The position numbers were made by a program, and so were the translations under genes. Shown piece by piece: positions 38,372-47,569 of a DNA stretch of 64,000 bases. Position 1 is the stretch's first letter, and every line of letters begins with the position of its first letter. Location: assembly GCF_000744115.1 (NCBI RefSeq), contig NZ_JQLG01000004.1:1834190-1898189 (forward strand). Direction: 5' to 3'. The notes below the pieces were generated by a model that searched no databases, was not told where the DNA came from, and saw only the letters and a program-made list of their open reading frames with translations. This DNA is from Carnobacterium alterfunditum DSM 5972. GTDB lineage: Bacteria; Bacillota; Bacilli; Lactobacillales; Carnobacteriaceae.

Positions 38372-39422
38372 TTGTCAAATTAAGCTATACAAACTATCTT
38401 CATCCATATAACTCATAAAAACTTCCAACGGTGTTTGGTAATTTAGTGACTTCCTTGGAATGTTATTTCGTTTGTGTGCAACAGATGATACGAAAGTCTG
38501 GTCAACTTCGTTGAAATCCATTTTTTTTGGCAATCCATCTTTTCGAAGAAGTCCATTAGAATTCTCATTTAAAGCTCGTTGTGAAGGCGTTCCAGGATCA
38601 GCGAAGTAAATAGCGACATCATGTTGGTTGCACAAAGATTTCCAGTTGGAAAACTCCTTTCCGCAATCAAACGTAATGGATTTGAATAAATTTTTTGGTA
38701 TGGCTTGGAACCATTGATTCATGGCATTCTCAATGTCGCAGGCTTTACGCCCTTTGGGCTTTAAGGTAATGATAGCTTTTGATAAAATCTCTACTAGAGT
38801 AATAACCGCACTTTTGTGGTGAACACCTACAATGGTATCTCCTTCGATATGACCAAACTCTTCTTTAAATGTGGGATAGTCTATTATTCTTTCAGAGATA
38901 TTTCGTTTATAAGCTTGTCTACCTCTACGTTCTTGATGTCCGTTAGGTTTTCTTTTCCCTTTCATCGGGAGTGTAACTTCATCGAATATTCTTTCTTTAA
39001 ACTGCCTATAAAGTGTTCGTACGGAACAGTCTATTGTCATTTCTTTACGGCCAATAATGACATCCGGCGTCCAGCCCTCAGCTACTTTTCCCTTGATATA
39101 AAGCTGTTGTTCTTTTGGTAAATCAATTTTTTTGCGTCCACACTGTTTCTTGTTTTTTTTATACCGTAGGTAATGGTCGAAAGCTGTGTGTCCTGCTTTG
39201 AAGAACCTGATAACATTATTAATCGGTGTACGAGTACGATTCAAGTAAGTAGCTATTTTAGCAACTGGAACACCTTGGTGGTAATAAGCTTCTATCATCA
39301 CTAGTTCATCCATGGTAATATGGGTATAGGTCATTCGTGATCACTCCTTGTTTTCTGTGGTTGGAAATACAATTAGAGTGTATCACGAATGGCTTTTTTA
39401 TTTGTATAGCTTAATCTTACAA
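38372..39422 (-). mobile_element. IS30-family insertion sequence
   Basis: The element is bounded by inverted repeats at 38372-38393 and 39401-39422 (22 bases, two mismatches, core ATTAAGCTATACAAA). It contains one intact transposase gene. It landed in the gap between the oppF terminator and spxA. I could not identify a clear target duplication. Confidence 0.85.
38375..39334 (-). CDS. IS30-family transposase
   Basis: A 319-residue DDE transposase. The N-terminal helix-turn-helix (ITMDELVMIEAYYHQGVPVAKIATYLNR) binds the ends. DDE residues are in EGDTIVGVHHKSAV, TFDCGKEFSNW, and the Glu in ALNENSNGLLRKDG. It is full-length, so the element could still move. The start ATG at 39334 has AAGGAGTGATC on the minus strand. 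The gene fills most of the IS and its stop lies inside the left inverted repeat. Confidence 0.95.
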   Translation of the reverse strand: MTYTHITMDELVMIEAYYHQGVPVAKIATYLNRTRTPINNVIRFFKAGHTAFDHYLRYKKNKKQCGRKKIDLPKEQQLYIKGKVAEGWTPDVIIGRKEMTIDCSVRTLYRQFKERIFDEVTLPMKGKRKPNGHQERRGRQAYKRNISERIIDYPTFKEEFGHIEGDTIVGVHHKSAVITLVEILSKAIITLKPKGRKACDIENAMNQWFQAIPKNLFKSITFDCGKEFSNWKSLCNQHDVAIYFADPGTPSQRALNENSNGLLRKDGLPKKMDFNEVDQTFVSSVAHKRNNIPRKSLNYQTPLEVFMSYMDEDSLYSLI

Positions 39423-39559
39423 TCGACGAAAAGAAAAACTATAAACAATCAATAGTAAAAAAAAAATTTTTTTTGAACGAAATATTGTTTATAATAAATT
39501 CTTATTTGTACTAATTATTGTTAGTTTCATTTAGAATAAAACATGGTTAAATATGATTT

Positions 39560-39588
39560 TTGATTATGCAAATAAGAACTGGTAAAAT
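39560..39588 (+). promoter_or_regulatory. Candidate spxA promoter
   Basis: TTGATT at 39560-39565 and TAAAAT at 39583-39588 with a 17-base spacer and an upstream TGG giving an extended -10. It lies 163 bases before the spxA start in a 328-base gap after the IS30 end. Other AT-rich matches exist, for example TATAAT at 39660-39665 without a -35. Confidence 0.5.
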
Positions 39589-39750
39589 ATATTATCCTAA
39601 ATTTAATAAGAAGTGACAAGAAAATGACAAAAGGGGTAGTATTTTTAAAATGAATGTTTTATAATGAAGTTGTAAGGCGTTTCATAGTTTCATTACTGAT
39701 CCTCAATTTTTTTGAACAATTTATCTGATTAAAAAAGGAGAGAGTAACAT

Positions 39751-40149
39751 ATGGTAACTTTATATACATCGCCTAGTTGTACATCATGTCGTAAAGCTAA
39801 AGCGTGGTTAGAAGAAAATAATATTACTTATAATGAAAGAAATATTTTTTCAGAGCCACTAACAATCGCTGAGATCAAATCGATTTTAAAAATGACAGAA
39901 GATGGTACCGAAGAAATCATTTCGACGCGTTCCAAAGTATTTCAAGAGCTGAATGTCGATTTAGATGATTTACCTTTAAATAAAATGTTCGATTTGATTC
40001 AAGATAATCCAGGTCTGTTACGTCGGCCAATTATGGTAGATGAAAAAAGATTGCAAGTGGGTTATAACGAAGACGAGATTCGTCGTTTCTTGCCTCGCGA
40101 AGTAAGAGCACTTGAATTGAAACAAGCTCAACTTATAGTTGGATATTAA
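39751..40149 (+). CDS. spxA: Transcriptional regulator Spx
   Basis: Spx binds the RNA polymerase alpha C-terminal domain and switches on thiol-stress genes. The 132-residue ArsC-like protein has the redox switch Cys10-Cys13 (SCTSC) and the [15 protein letters not shown] core near residue 90. The start ATG has AAGGAGAG upstream. It is followed by mecA and later by an SpxH-like adaptor, both linked to Spx turnover in Bacillus. Confidence 0.96.
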   Translation: MVTLYTSPSCTSCRKAKAWLEENNITYNERNIFSEPLTIAEIKSILKMTEDGTEEIISTRSKVFQELNVDLDDLPLNKMFDLIQDNPGLLRRPIMVDEKRLQVGYNEDEIRRFLPREVRALELKQAQLIVGY

Positions 40150-40159
40150 CAATTAGTTC

Positions 40160-40194
40160 AAAACTACGCATCTTAACAGTGTCGTAGTTTTTTT
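40160..40194 (+). terminator. Terminator after spxA
   Basis: AAAACTACG (40160-40168) pairs with CGTAGTTTT (40183-40191) and T residues follow. Confidence 0.8.
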
Positions 40195-40301
40195 GGCACT
40201 TTTAACTTTACATTTAATTTATTTCGTTTAGAATGGTTATATAGATTATTCATAAGTTGAAATATTTTTAACTGTGAAGATGAGAAATGAGGTGTAGGAC
40301 T

Positions 40302-40979
40302 ATGGAAATGGAACATATTAACGAAAACACCATCCGAGTATTGATTGAGAACGCTGATTTAGAAGAGAGAGGCGTAACTTTTTTGGATCTTTTAGGAAAT
40401 CATAAACAAATTGAAAATTTCTTTTATAGTATTTTAGAAGAAGTAGATGTAGACGAACAATTCCATGAATCTGATGCCATTACATTTCAAGTATTACCAA
40501 ATGGGAATGGGTTAGAATTATTCATTAGCAAAGGTGGTCCAATAAACGATCAATTAGACTTTTCTTCAGCATCTGAAAACCTTAATTCAGATGAATTCTC
40601 TCAATATATAAAAAAACAGATGGTACAAAATTTAAATAAATCTGAAAATGAAAATGAGGACGGGAATGAGATTAAAAGTCCTGAAGATGAAACAAAAGAG
40701 ATTGTTTTAAGATTTGATCAGTTTGAAAATATGATCGCATTATCAAAAATGATGTATTTAGATAATGCACTTTCTAATTTGTTTATTTATAAAGAAAGAT
40801 ATTATTTGAATTTGATCTTTCCTATTAACGAAATGACTGAAAGAAGTGCTGATGAAGAAATTTCACTTGCATTAGAATTTGCTGAAAAAACGCCAGTTAC
40901 TCAAGGGATTTTAGAAGAACATGGCAAAGTAATTATGGAAAATAAGGCACTTGAATTAACACGTCACTATTTCAAATAA
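40302..40979 (+). CDS. mecA: Adaptor protein MecA
   Basis: Adaptor that delivers substrates such as ComK, ComX or Spx to the ClpC-ClpP protease. The 225-residue protein has the N-terminal recognition domain (HINENTIRVLIENADLEERGVTFLDLL), an acidic linker (SENENEDGNEIKSPEDE) and the C-terminal Clp-binding domain from about residue 130. ATG 40302 is chosen because GAGGTG lies six bases upstream; the ATG at 40287 precedes that site. It lies between spxA and coiA as in Bacillus. Confidence 0.93.
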   Translation: MEMEHINENTIRVLIENADLEERGVTFLDLLGNHKQIENFFYSILEEVDVDEQFHESDAITFQVLPNGNGLELFISKGGPINDQLDFSSASENLNSDEFSQYIKKQMVQNLNKSENENEDGNEIKSPEDETKEIVLRFDQFENMIALSKMMYLDNALSNLFIYKERYYLNLIFPINEMTERSADEEISLALEFAEKTPVTQGILEEHGKVIMENKALELTRHYFK

Positions 40980-41000
40980 ACTAAATAGTATCGATTATGA

Positions 41001-41036
41001 AATCAAAGAAGGTTTTCCTTTCTTTGATTTTTTTGT
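41001..41036 (+). terminator. Terminator after mecA
   Basis: AATCAAAGAA (41001-41010) and TTCTTTGATT (41020-41029) form a perfect 10-bp stem followed by T residues. Confidence 0.85.
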
Positions 41037-41106
41037 TTTAAAATAGATTTCCTCTCTTTTTTTGCGGATAGTTAGTATGTGAAATGTATGAGGGGAGACT
41101 ATAGTG

Positions 41107-42267
41107 ATGCTAATTGCGTTAAACAATAAAAACCAATATCTTAATGCGATGAATGAGCAAAAAATTAAGAATCAAAAATATGACTATTATTGTCCGAATT
41201 GTAGAGAACCTGTTTTTCTCAAGAAGGGACTAATCAAACAAGCTCATTTTACACATTTTCAAAAAAGTGAGTGTAATGTTTTTTCAGAAGGTGAAACTGA
41301 AGAACATATTTTGGGTAAAAATATACTTTATCAGTGGTTCACACAACAAAAGATTCCCTGTCAATTGGAAGCTTATTTGTCAAATTTAAAACAACGGCCT
41401 GATCTATTGATTTGGTTAGATGAACAAACTCCAATTGCTATTGAATTTCAATGCAGTGCTCTTTCTATTCAACGGATGGTTGAACGAACGACTGGATATA
41501 TTAAAAATGGATACAAAGTTTATTGGATTTTAGGAAAACAATATCATTTTAAAAATAGGTTAACTAGTTTCCAAAGATTATTTATCAATGAGCATAAATT
41601 AGTAGGATGCTATTTTTTAGAATTACATGTTGATAAAAATATATTAATGGTTCATTGCCGTATCAATCAGCAAGGGAATTCAACTCATATAAGTTCCTGC
41701 TCTAGTCAATTTGAGTTAGCTAAAATGAGTACCAACTTAGAATATATTAGTAAGCAATTATTATTTTTTGGAAAAAGCAATCAAAATGAATCCAAAAACC
41801 AGTTGATTCAAAGTCACTATTTTTTGAATCAAGGGAGAAATTATCAAGTACCGGAGATTGTATTGTTCCAAAAATATATTTATAAAAGAGGAGATTCTTT
41901 GATTTCTTTGCCGGTAGAAGTTTATTTACCTGTGAAAGATCAAATATTTATTAAGTCATTATCTTATTTTTGGAAATACCTATTATTGGAATGGCTAATG
42001 GAAAGAGACAACAAAGAAGTTATTACTAAGAAAGAAGTGTACCAAAAATTTTCTTTGATGGTAAAAAATAATGAGTTGATTTTTCATGTTATGCCACTTA
42101 TAACAATTGAAAGCAAAAAAAAGTGTGTTGATCATTTCATGGCTCTTTTGACCCAAAGAGGTGTATTGTCAGCTATTTCTAATTCAGATTGGATAATTCA
42201 AAAAAAACCTAAACGGTATGGAAATGAGAATGAAAAGATGACCGATTTTTTATCTTTAGATCAGTAA
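41107..42267 (+). CDS. coiA: Competence protein CoiA
   Basis: Nuclease-like competence protein of 386 residues involved in transformation, acting with RecA-loading factors in streptococci. A zinc-type CPNCREPVFLKKG motif lies near residue 32, and the PD-(D/E)xK nuclease core is seen in RPDLLIWLDEQTPIAIEFQCS, with Asp and Glu-x-Gln in place. ATG 41107 has AGGGGAG nine bases upstream. Its place after mecA, which restrains competence in Bacillus, is the conserved order. Confidence 0.88.
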   Translation: MLIALNNKNQYLNAMNEQKIKNQKYDYYCPNCREPVFLKKGLIKQAHFTHFQKSECNVFSEGETEEHILGKNILYQWFTQQKIPCQLEAYLSNLKQRPDLLIWLDEQTPIAIEFQCSALSIQRMVERTTGYIKNGYKVYWILGKQYHFKNRLTSFQRLFINEHKLVGCYFLELHVDKNILMVHCRINQQGNSTHISSCSSQFELAKMSTNLEYISKQLLFFGKSNQNESKNQLIQSHYFLNQGRNYQVPEIVLFQKYIYKRGDSLISLPVEVYLPVKDQIFIKSLSYFWKYLLLEWLMERDNKEVITKKEVYQKFSLMVKNNELIFHVMPLITIESKKKCVDHFMALLTQRGVLSAISNSDWIIQKKPKRYGNENEKMTDFLSLDQ

Positions 42268-42356
42268 CATATAGTTGATTCTTAAATGAAAGTTTCTTTA
42301 TTTAAAAATATTTTATGGTAAGATTAAAGATAAGAAAATTTCAAGGAGGTTTTTTA

Positions 42357-44174
42357 ATGAGTGAGCCAAAAAAATTACCAAAAAGGGATAAGATACCTGA
42401 TGAATCAACCTGGGACTTAGGCGTGATTTTCCAATCCGATGAAGCATTTAAACAATCATATAAAGAGTTAGAAAAAAAAATAGAGTCTGTTGTAACTTAT
42501 AAAGGTACATTAACTAACGGATCAGAAAGTTTCTTGAGAGCGATTCAAACTATTTTAGACTTATCTAATCAAATGGAGAAGTTATACGTTTATGGTCAAT
42601 TAAAAAATGATCAAGACACAACGAACTCAATCTATCAAGGAATGTATGAACAAGTCACTAAATTAGCTACGCAAGCTCATGAGGCTATTTCGTGGTTCGA
42701 ACCTGAAGTGTTAGAATTACCAGAAGAAAGATTAAATCACTATTTTATTGAAAATGAAGAGTTAACTATCTACAAACACTTTATTGATCAATTAACAGCG
42801 ACTAGAGAACATGTTCTAAGTGCTAATGAAGAAGCATTGTTAGCAGGAGCAGGAGAGATTTTTAATGCTTCCAGTCGGACGTTTAACATCTTAAATAATG
42901 CAGATATAACATTTCCAACAATCAAAGATGAAAATGGAGATGATATTCAATTAACACACGGAGTCTATGGGCAATTAATGGAAAGTACTGACCGTTCTGT
43001 TCGCGAATCGGCTTTTAAAAATCTTTATAAAGTGTATAAAGGATTACAAAACACTTTTTCAAGTACTCTCTCTTCACATGTTAAATACCATAATTACAAT
43101 GCAAAAGTTCATCATTATCAATCTGCACGTGAAAAAGCTTTAAGCAGCAATCATATTCCAGAATCTGTTTATGATACATTATTGGATGTCGTCCATGATC
43201 ATTTACCGTTATTGCATCGCTATGTTGCTTTAAGAAAAGAACTGTTAGGTGTAGATGAGCTTCATATGTACGATATGTACACGCCTATTAGTGGAGAAGC
43301 TGGTATTAAGTATACTTATGAAGAAGCTGAAGCTGAGACTTTAAAAGCTCTTCAACCACTAGGTGAGGAGTACTTGTCTGTTTTAAAAAAGGCTTTTAAT
43401 AATCGATGGATCGATGTCATAGAAAATGAAGGCAAAAGAAGTGGTGCATACTCTTCAGGAGCGTACGAAACAAATCCTTATATTTTGTTGAATTGGCACG
43501 ATTCACTAAACCATTTGTACACGCTCGTTCATGAATTAGGACACAGTGCCCATAGTTACTACACAAGAACGAATCAGCCATATGTGTATGGAGATTATTC
43601 TATTTTTTTAGCAGAAATAGCTTCTACTACAAATGAAAATATTTTAACGGATCATCTGTTAGAGACACAAACAGATCCGAAAGTCCGAGCATATGTTTTA
43701 AATCATTATTTGGATGGGTTTAAAGGCACTATGTTTAGACAAACTCAATTTGCTGAGTTTGAACATTTTATACATGAAGAAGCAGCAAAAGGGACACCTT
43801 TAACAAGTGATTTTTTAACAGATTATTATGGAGAATTAAATGCACAGTATTATGGTCCAGATGTTGAAAAAGATCCTGAAATTGCTATCGAATGGACTAG
43901 AATTCCACATTTTTATTATAATTACTATGTTTATCAATATTCAACAGGTTTTTCAGCTGCTACAGCTTTAGCAGATAAAATCGTTAAGGGTGAAGAAGGA
44001 GCTTTAGATAAATACTTGACCTATTTGAAATCTGGAAACAGCGATTATCCTATTGAAGTAATGAAAAAAGCGGGAGTAGACATGACCAATAAAACCTATA
44101 TAGAGGATGCTATGAAAGTATTTGAAGCTAGATTAAATGAATTAGAAGAATTGATTGAAACCTTAAAAAGTTAG
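42357..44174 (+). CDS. pepF: Oligoendopeptidase F
   Basis: Zinc M3-family peptidase of 605 residues that cuts oligopeptides of roughly 7-17 residues inside the cell. The zinc motif HELGH lies in LVHELGHSAHSYY near residue 386, with the third ligand Glu in LAEIASTTNE. The start ATG 42357 has AAGGAGG upstream; an earlier in-frame start at 42315 is before that site. Together with OppBCDF, two OppA and two M42 enzymes it completes a peptide-nutrition set in this window. Confidence 0.96.
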   Translation: MSEPKKLPKRDKIPDESTWDLGVIFQSDEAFKQSYKELEKKIESVVTYKGTLTNGSESFLRAIQTILDLSNQMEKLYVYGQLKNDQDTTNSIYQGMYEQVTKLATQAHEAISWFEPEVLELPEERLNHYFIENEELTIYKHFIDQLTATREHVLSANEEALLAGAGEIFNASSRTFNILNNADITFPTIKDENGDDIQLTHGVYGQLMESTDRSVRESAFKNLYKVYKGLQNTFSSTLSSHVKYHNYNAKVHHYQSAREKALSSNHIPESVYDTLLDVVHDHLPLLHRYVALRKELLGVDELHMYDMYTPISGEAGIKYTYEEAEAETLKALQPLGEEYLSVLKKAFNNRWIDVIENEGKRSGAYSSGAYETNPYILLNWHDSLNHLYTLVHELGHSAHSYYTRTNQPYVYGDYSIFLAEIASTTNENILTDHLLETQTDPKVRAYVLNHYLDGFKGTMFRQTQFAEFEHFIHEEAAKGTPLTSDFLTDYYGELNAQYYGPDVEKDPEIAIEWTRIPHFYYNYYVYQYSTGFSAATALADKIVKGEEGALDKYLTYLKSGNSDYPIEVMKKAGVDMTNKTYIEDAMKVFEARLNELEELIETLKS

Positions 44175-44327
44175 GCCGTTTGAAAAATAAAGCAGTTACA
44201 ATATTAGTGCTTCCTTTAGCAATCAGGGGCTTCAGTGAAATTGCCATCCCTGAAAAATTTTCATGTAATTAATTTAGTTTACTCGCACTAAAAAATTATA
44301 GATCAAAAATTTAATAGTATGCAAAAA

Positions 44328-44362
44328 AAAACTAAGCCAAATGATATATTGGCTTAGTTTTT
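44328..44362. terminator. Terminator between pepF and the SpxH-like gene
   Basis: AAAACTAAGCCAA (44328-44340) and TTGGCTTAGTTTT (44349-44361) form a perfect 13-bp stem with A-run and T-run on the outer sides, able to serve both convergent genes. Confidence 0.9.
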
Positions 44363-44394
44363 TAGTATCAATAAAAATTAGATCAAATTGAATT

Positions 44395-45081
44395 TTAAAG
44401 TACTTGCAATGAAGCTTTATTAATTAAACGGGTTTTATTTTTTGAGATTATTTGATTTCTTGCTTCAATGATCATTGGATTAGGGTTTTGCAGTGCTTGA
44501 AGCAGTTCGACCGTAATGCCTTCTTCAATCAATAAACCGTGCTCTTTATGATTGTCATTAAATAGTAAACAAGAAGGGGTATTAAAAGCATTTACCTCAC
44601 AAGCTATTTTTTGATCAGCTTCAAAAGAAGTTTTTGTAAAGTCTAATTCTTTATCTTCAAGAAACATAGGAATATCTAATTTGGCTTGCTCAGCAGATTC
44701 CAAAACAAGATTTTCTGAAAAGACTCTATTTTCTTCAAGTAATGCATGTTGCAATTCAAGTAGGAAATTACGGCCTTTTTTCTTTCCTTGCATAGTTGCA
44801 GCAGTATAATAAAGACAAATGTCATACACTACAGAATGTACAGAATTACGTAACTCTAAATCACTTTTTGGTAAGTTGTTTGTAGAAAGATACTGAGTCA
44901 CCGTGGTTAAATTATGAACTGGAATAAAATTAACACGAATTTTACTAGCAGCTTTTTCAATAAAATTTAATACTTCCTTTTCAGCTTGGAAACAAGTAGA
45001 ATCAATTGGATTAATAAATAAATAAATTTCAATCAACTCATTATGAGCTGATCCATTTTTAGTATACGTAGTTGAGAACAT
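44395..45081 (-). CDS. spxH: DsbA-fold adaptor, YjbH/SpxH-like
   Basis: A 228-residue thioredoxin/DsbA-fold protein resembling Bacillus YjbH (SpxH), the adaptor that hands Spx to ClpXP. The N-terminal strand reads IYLFINPIDSTCFQAE, where Bacillus has a CxxC pair; here only the second Cys remains (DSTC). The start ATG is at 45081 with AAGGTGAAG on the minus strand. It is near spxA and mecA, fitting a role in Spx turnover; the loss of CxxC suggests it works as an adaptor and not as a thiol oxidoreductase. Confidence 0.8.
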   Translation of the reverse strand: MFSTTYTKNGSAHNELIEIYLFINPIDSTCFQAEKEVLNFIEKAASKIRVNFIPVHNLTTVTQYLSTNNLPKSDLELRNSVHSVVYDICLYYTAATMQGKKKGRNFLLELQHALLEENRVFSENLVLESAEQAKLDIPMFLEDKELDFTKTSFEADQKIACEVNAFNTPSCLLFNDNHKEHGLLIEEGITVELLQALQNPNPMIIEARNQIISKNKTRLINKASLQVL

Positions 45082-45267
45082 TTATCTTCACCTTAGTCTT
45101 AGTATTTTTAAATCTATTTTCGTACTCTATTGTTGTTTACAAGTATACTTTATCAAAAATAGCTAAGAAAATATAATAAAGGGTCTCATTTTCGGATGAT
45201 TTTTTGTACAAATTGTAACAAAGCCGCCACATTTCGGTTTTTCTATCTTAATACCATTAATAATTAA

Positions 45268-45839
45268 TCAACTTGATTCCATCATTCGTTTGATTTTATT
45301 TTTCGTTGATCGTTTTTTGATTGAATAGAGCTGAAGTAAATGGTCAAAATAAACTTCCCCTACTTCACGAGAATTTGTTTCGAATTCTAACTCATAGTCT
45401 GTTTTAGAGCCATACGAACTTTCATCTATTACAATTAGACCTTGCTCAATTTTTTTTCATAACGCTTTGTTACCAATGAACCAAATAAAGAGAGTTCTTT
45501 TAAATTAACGTTCAATTCAGTTAATTGCTTGGCTACATGGCCATCTAATTTGATCGTATGAGTATTTAAGAGCAGTTTTCCTTGCTTCAATGATAAGTTA
45601 TCAGTCGTTTCTAAAAAATCTTTTCCAGTAGGTGTTTTTAGTGTTAGTTCTGCAGAATCTGAAAATAAACGGATGCGTAAAGCAGAATGTAATTTTTTTA
45701 GTTTCCAATCTTTCGTATCGTAATAATAATTTTCTTGAAGATAAAAATCTTTTTCAGATAAGTTTAAGCTGCTTAACAATTTAGTATATTCATTTTTTGT
45801 TAAACTATTGTTAAATTCAATTTCTACCTGCTGAGCCAT
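45268..45839 (-). pseudogene. CYTH-domain protein, frameshifted at an A-run
   Basis: The first frame (ATG 45839, behind AAGGGATG) encodes 134 residues and stops at 45435. It has the CYTH signature start QQVEIEFNN and strands such as YYYDTKDWKLKKLHSALRIR. Eight A residues (minus strand, 45450-45457) precede the break. In the shifted frame the sequence continues as EQGLIVIDESSYG, then TDYELEFET and ends with TGA at 45270-45268, giving the missing C-terminal CYTH strands. Together about 190 residues, the family length. CYTH enzymes cleave triphosphates. The gene lies next to relQ, as yjbK-yjbM in Bacillus. Confidence 0.8.
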
Positions 45840-45964
45840 TTATTTCATCCCTTTTTAACTTGATTTAAGTATCGTGATAAGTATATATTTTACTAGTGCT
45901 AAATTATCTATCTATCATATCATTTTATTTCTATTTTAGTATATTTCATCTTTCTAATTAAATA

Positions 45965-45973
45965 TGTTAAAAT
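45965..45973 (+). promoter_or_regulatory. Candidate relQ promoter
   Basis: TGTTAAAAT at 45965-45973 is an extended -10, with TTTCAT at 45944-45949 18 bases upstream as a weak -35. It is 61 bases before relQ. Confidence 0.4.
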
Positions 45974-46034
45974 GAAGCCATATAGCGCTTTGAAAAGTGC
46001 GAAATCATAAGTTCCTAGAAGAGGGTATAAAGTG

Positions 46035-46691
46035 ATGAATCAAGATCAAAAGTGGGAAGATTTTTTAATACCTTATAATCAGGCTGTTGAAGAATTAAAA
46101 ATAAAACTAAAAGGAATTCGTAAAGAATTTAGTAAAGGGAATCGGCATATTCCAATCGAATTTGTTACTGGGAGAGTAAAACCGGTAAATAGCATTATTG
46201 GAAAAGCAGCTTTAAGGAATATTCCGTTCGATAAAATAGATACTGAGATGCAAGATATAGCAGGATTAAGAATCATGTGTCAATTTGTAGAAGATATTCA
46301 TGAAGTAGTTAGACTTTTAAGAAATCGAAATGATATGAAAATAATTGAAGAACGAGATTATATAACGAATAAGAAGGAAAGTGGCTACCGGTCGTACCAT
46401 GTTGTATTTGAGTACCCAGTGCAATTGATCGATGGCGAAAAAAGAATACTTGTTGAGATACAGGTGCGTACATTGGCAATGAATTTTTGGGCTACGATTG
46501 AACATTCATTAAACTATAAATATCAGGGTGAGTTTCCAGATGCTATTAATGTTCGTTTAAAACGAGCTGCAGAAGCTGCTTTTCAACTAGATGAAGAAAT
46601 GTCTCAAATTAGAGAAGAAATACAAGAAGCGCAACACTTATTTTCTCACAGTAAAAGACCAGTTATTGATGAAACATCAAACAGGTATTAA
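46035..46691 (+). CDS. relQ: Small alarmone synthetase RelQ
   Basis: Synthesises (p)ppGpp from GTP/GDP and ATP without a hydrolase domain. The 218-residue protein has the synthetase motifs GRVKPVNSI, DIAGLRIMCQF, SGYRSYHVVF and EIQVRTLAMNFWATIEHSLNYKY, and a C-terminal helical tail typical of RelQ tetramers. Start is ATG 46035 (GTG 46032 is directly before it), with GAAGAGGG upstream. It heads a unit with nadK and an RluD-family gene. Confidence 0.95.
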   Translation: MNQDQKWEDFLIPYNQAVEELKIKLKGIRKEFSKGNRHIPIEFVTGRVKPVNSIIGKAALRNIPFDKIDTEMQDIAGLRIMCQFVEDIHEVVRLLRNRNDMKIIEERDYITNKKESGYRSYHVVFEYPVQLIDGEKRILVEIQVRTLAMNFWATIEHSLNYKYQGEFPDAINVRLKRAAEAAFQLDEEMSQIREEIQEAQHLFSHSKRPVIDETSNRY

Positions 46692-46756
46692 TTTATTTGG
46701 TAGTTACTGTTTGAGATTTCTGCATTATCAGGTGTAATTAAAAGGGAGGGACAACT

Positions 46757-47569
46757 TTGAAAATAGCAGTAGTTAATAATAATGGAGAGCAATCTTTAAA
46801 ACTAGCTAAAGAATTTCGGATACTCTGCTTGAAAAACCGTCTTCTATTAGATGATAAAAATCCAGATATCGTTGTAACGATCGGTGGAGATGGAACATTG
46901 TTGTCCGCTTTTCATAGGTATGCCCATATGTTAGATCATGTTCGATTTGTGGGGGTACATACAGGACATTTAGGTTTTTATACAGATTGGCGAGATTACG
47001 AGTTAGAAGATTTAGTCTCAAGTTTACTTAGAGATGAAGGTGAAAGTGTTAGCTATCCATTGCTTGATGTTAAGGTAACATACCAAGGGCAAAAGGAATC
47101 TTCTCACTTTTTGTCCTTAAATGAATCAACAATGAAACGGATAGATGGAACAATGGTGTGTGATGTATTCATAAAGGATGAACTGTTTGAAAGGTTTAGA
47201 GGAGATGGAATGTGTGTTTCGACACCTACTGGTTCGACTGGCTATAATAAGTCTGTAGGAGGAGCAGTTATCCATCCTCGACTGGAAGCACTACAGCTGA
47301 CTGAAATCGCTCCTATTAATAATCGGGTATTTCGTATTCTAGGTTCACCCTTAATTGTTGCACGGGATGAATGGATCAGAATCAAACCAATCACAACTGA
47401 GGGGTTTGTTTTAACCATCGATCAATTGACATCTTCCGAAAAAAATATTACTGAATTAAATTATAGCATTGCGAAAGAACGCATTCACTTTGCTCGTTAC
47501 AGACATACTCATTTCTGGAGCCGAGTTGAAGATGCTTTTATTGGAGCGAAAAAAAAATATGAAATTTAG
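46757..47569 (+). CDS. nadK: NAD kinase
   Basis: Phosphorylates NAD to NADP using ATP or polyphosphate. A 270-residue protein with GGDGTLLSAFHR near residue 40, and NEST and TGSTGYNKSVGG motifs. The start is TTG 46757 behind GGGAGGG. It follows relQ by 65 bases and its 3' end overlaps the next gene by 11 bases, so the order relQ-nadK-rluD matches Bacillus yjbM-ppnKA-yjbO. Confidence 0.96.
   Translation: MKIAVVNNNGEQSLKLAKEFRILCLKNRLLLDDKNPDIVVTIGGDGTLLSAFHRYAHMLDHVRFVGVHTGHLGFYTDWRDYELEDLVSSLLRDEGESVSYPLLDVKVTYQGQKESSHFLSLNESTMKRIDGTMVCDVFIKDELFERFRGDGMCVSTPTGSTGYNKSVGGAVIHPRLEALQLTEIAPINNRVFRILGSPLIVARDEWIRIKPITTEGFVLTIDQLTSSEKNITELNYSIAKERIHFARYRHTHFWSRVEDAFIGAKKKYEI

Noticed and set aside
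47469-47558. Earlier start for the RluD-family gene
   Set aside because: It lies inside nadK and has no ribosome binding site; the S4-like domain begins just after ATG 47559.
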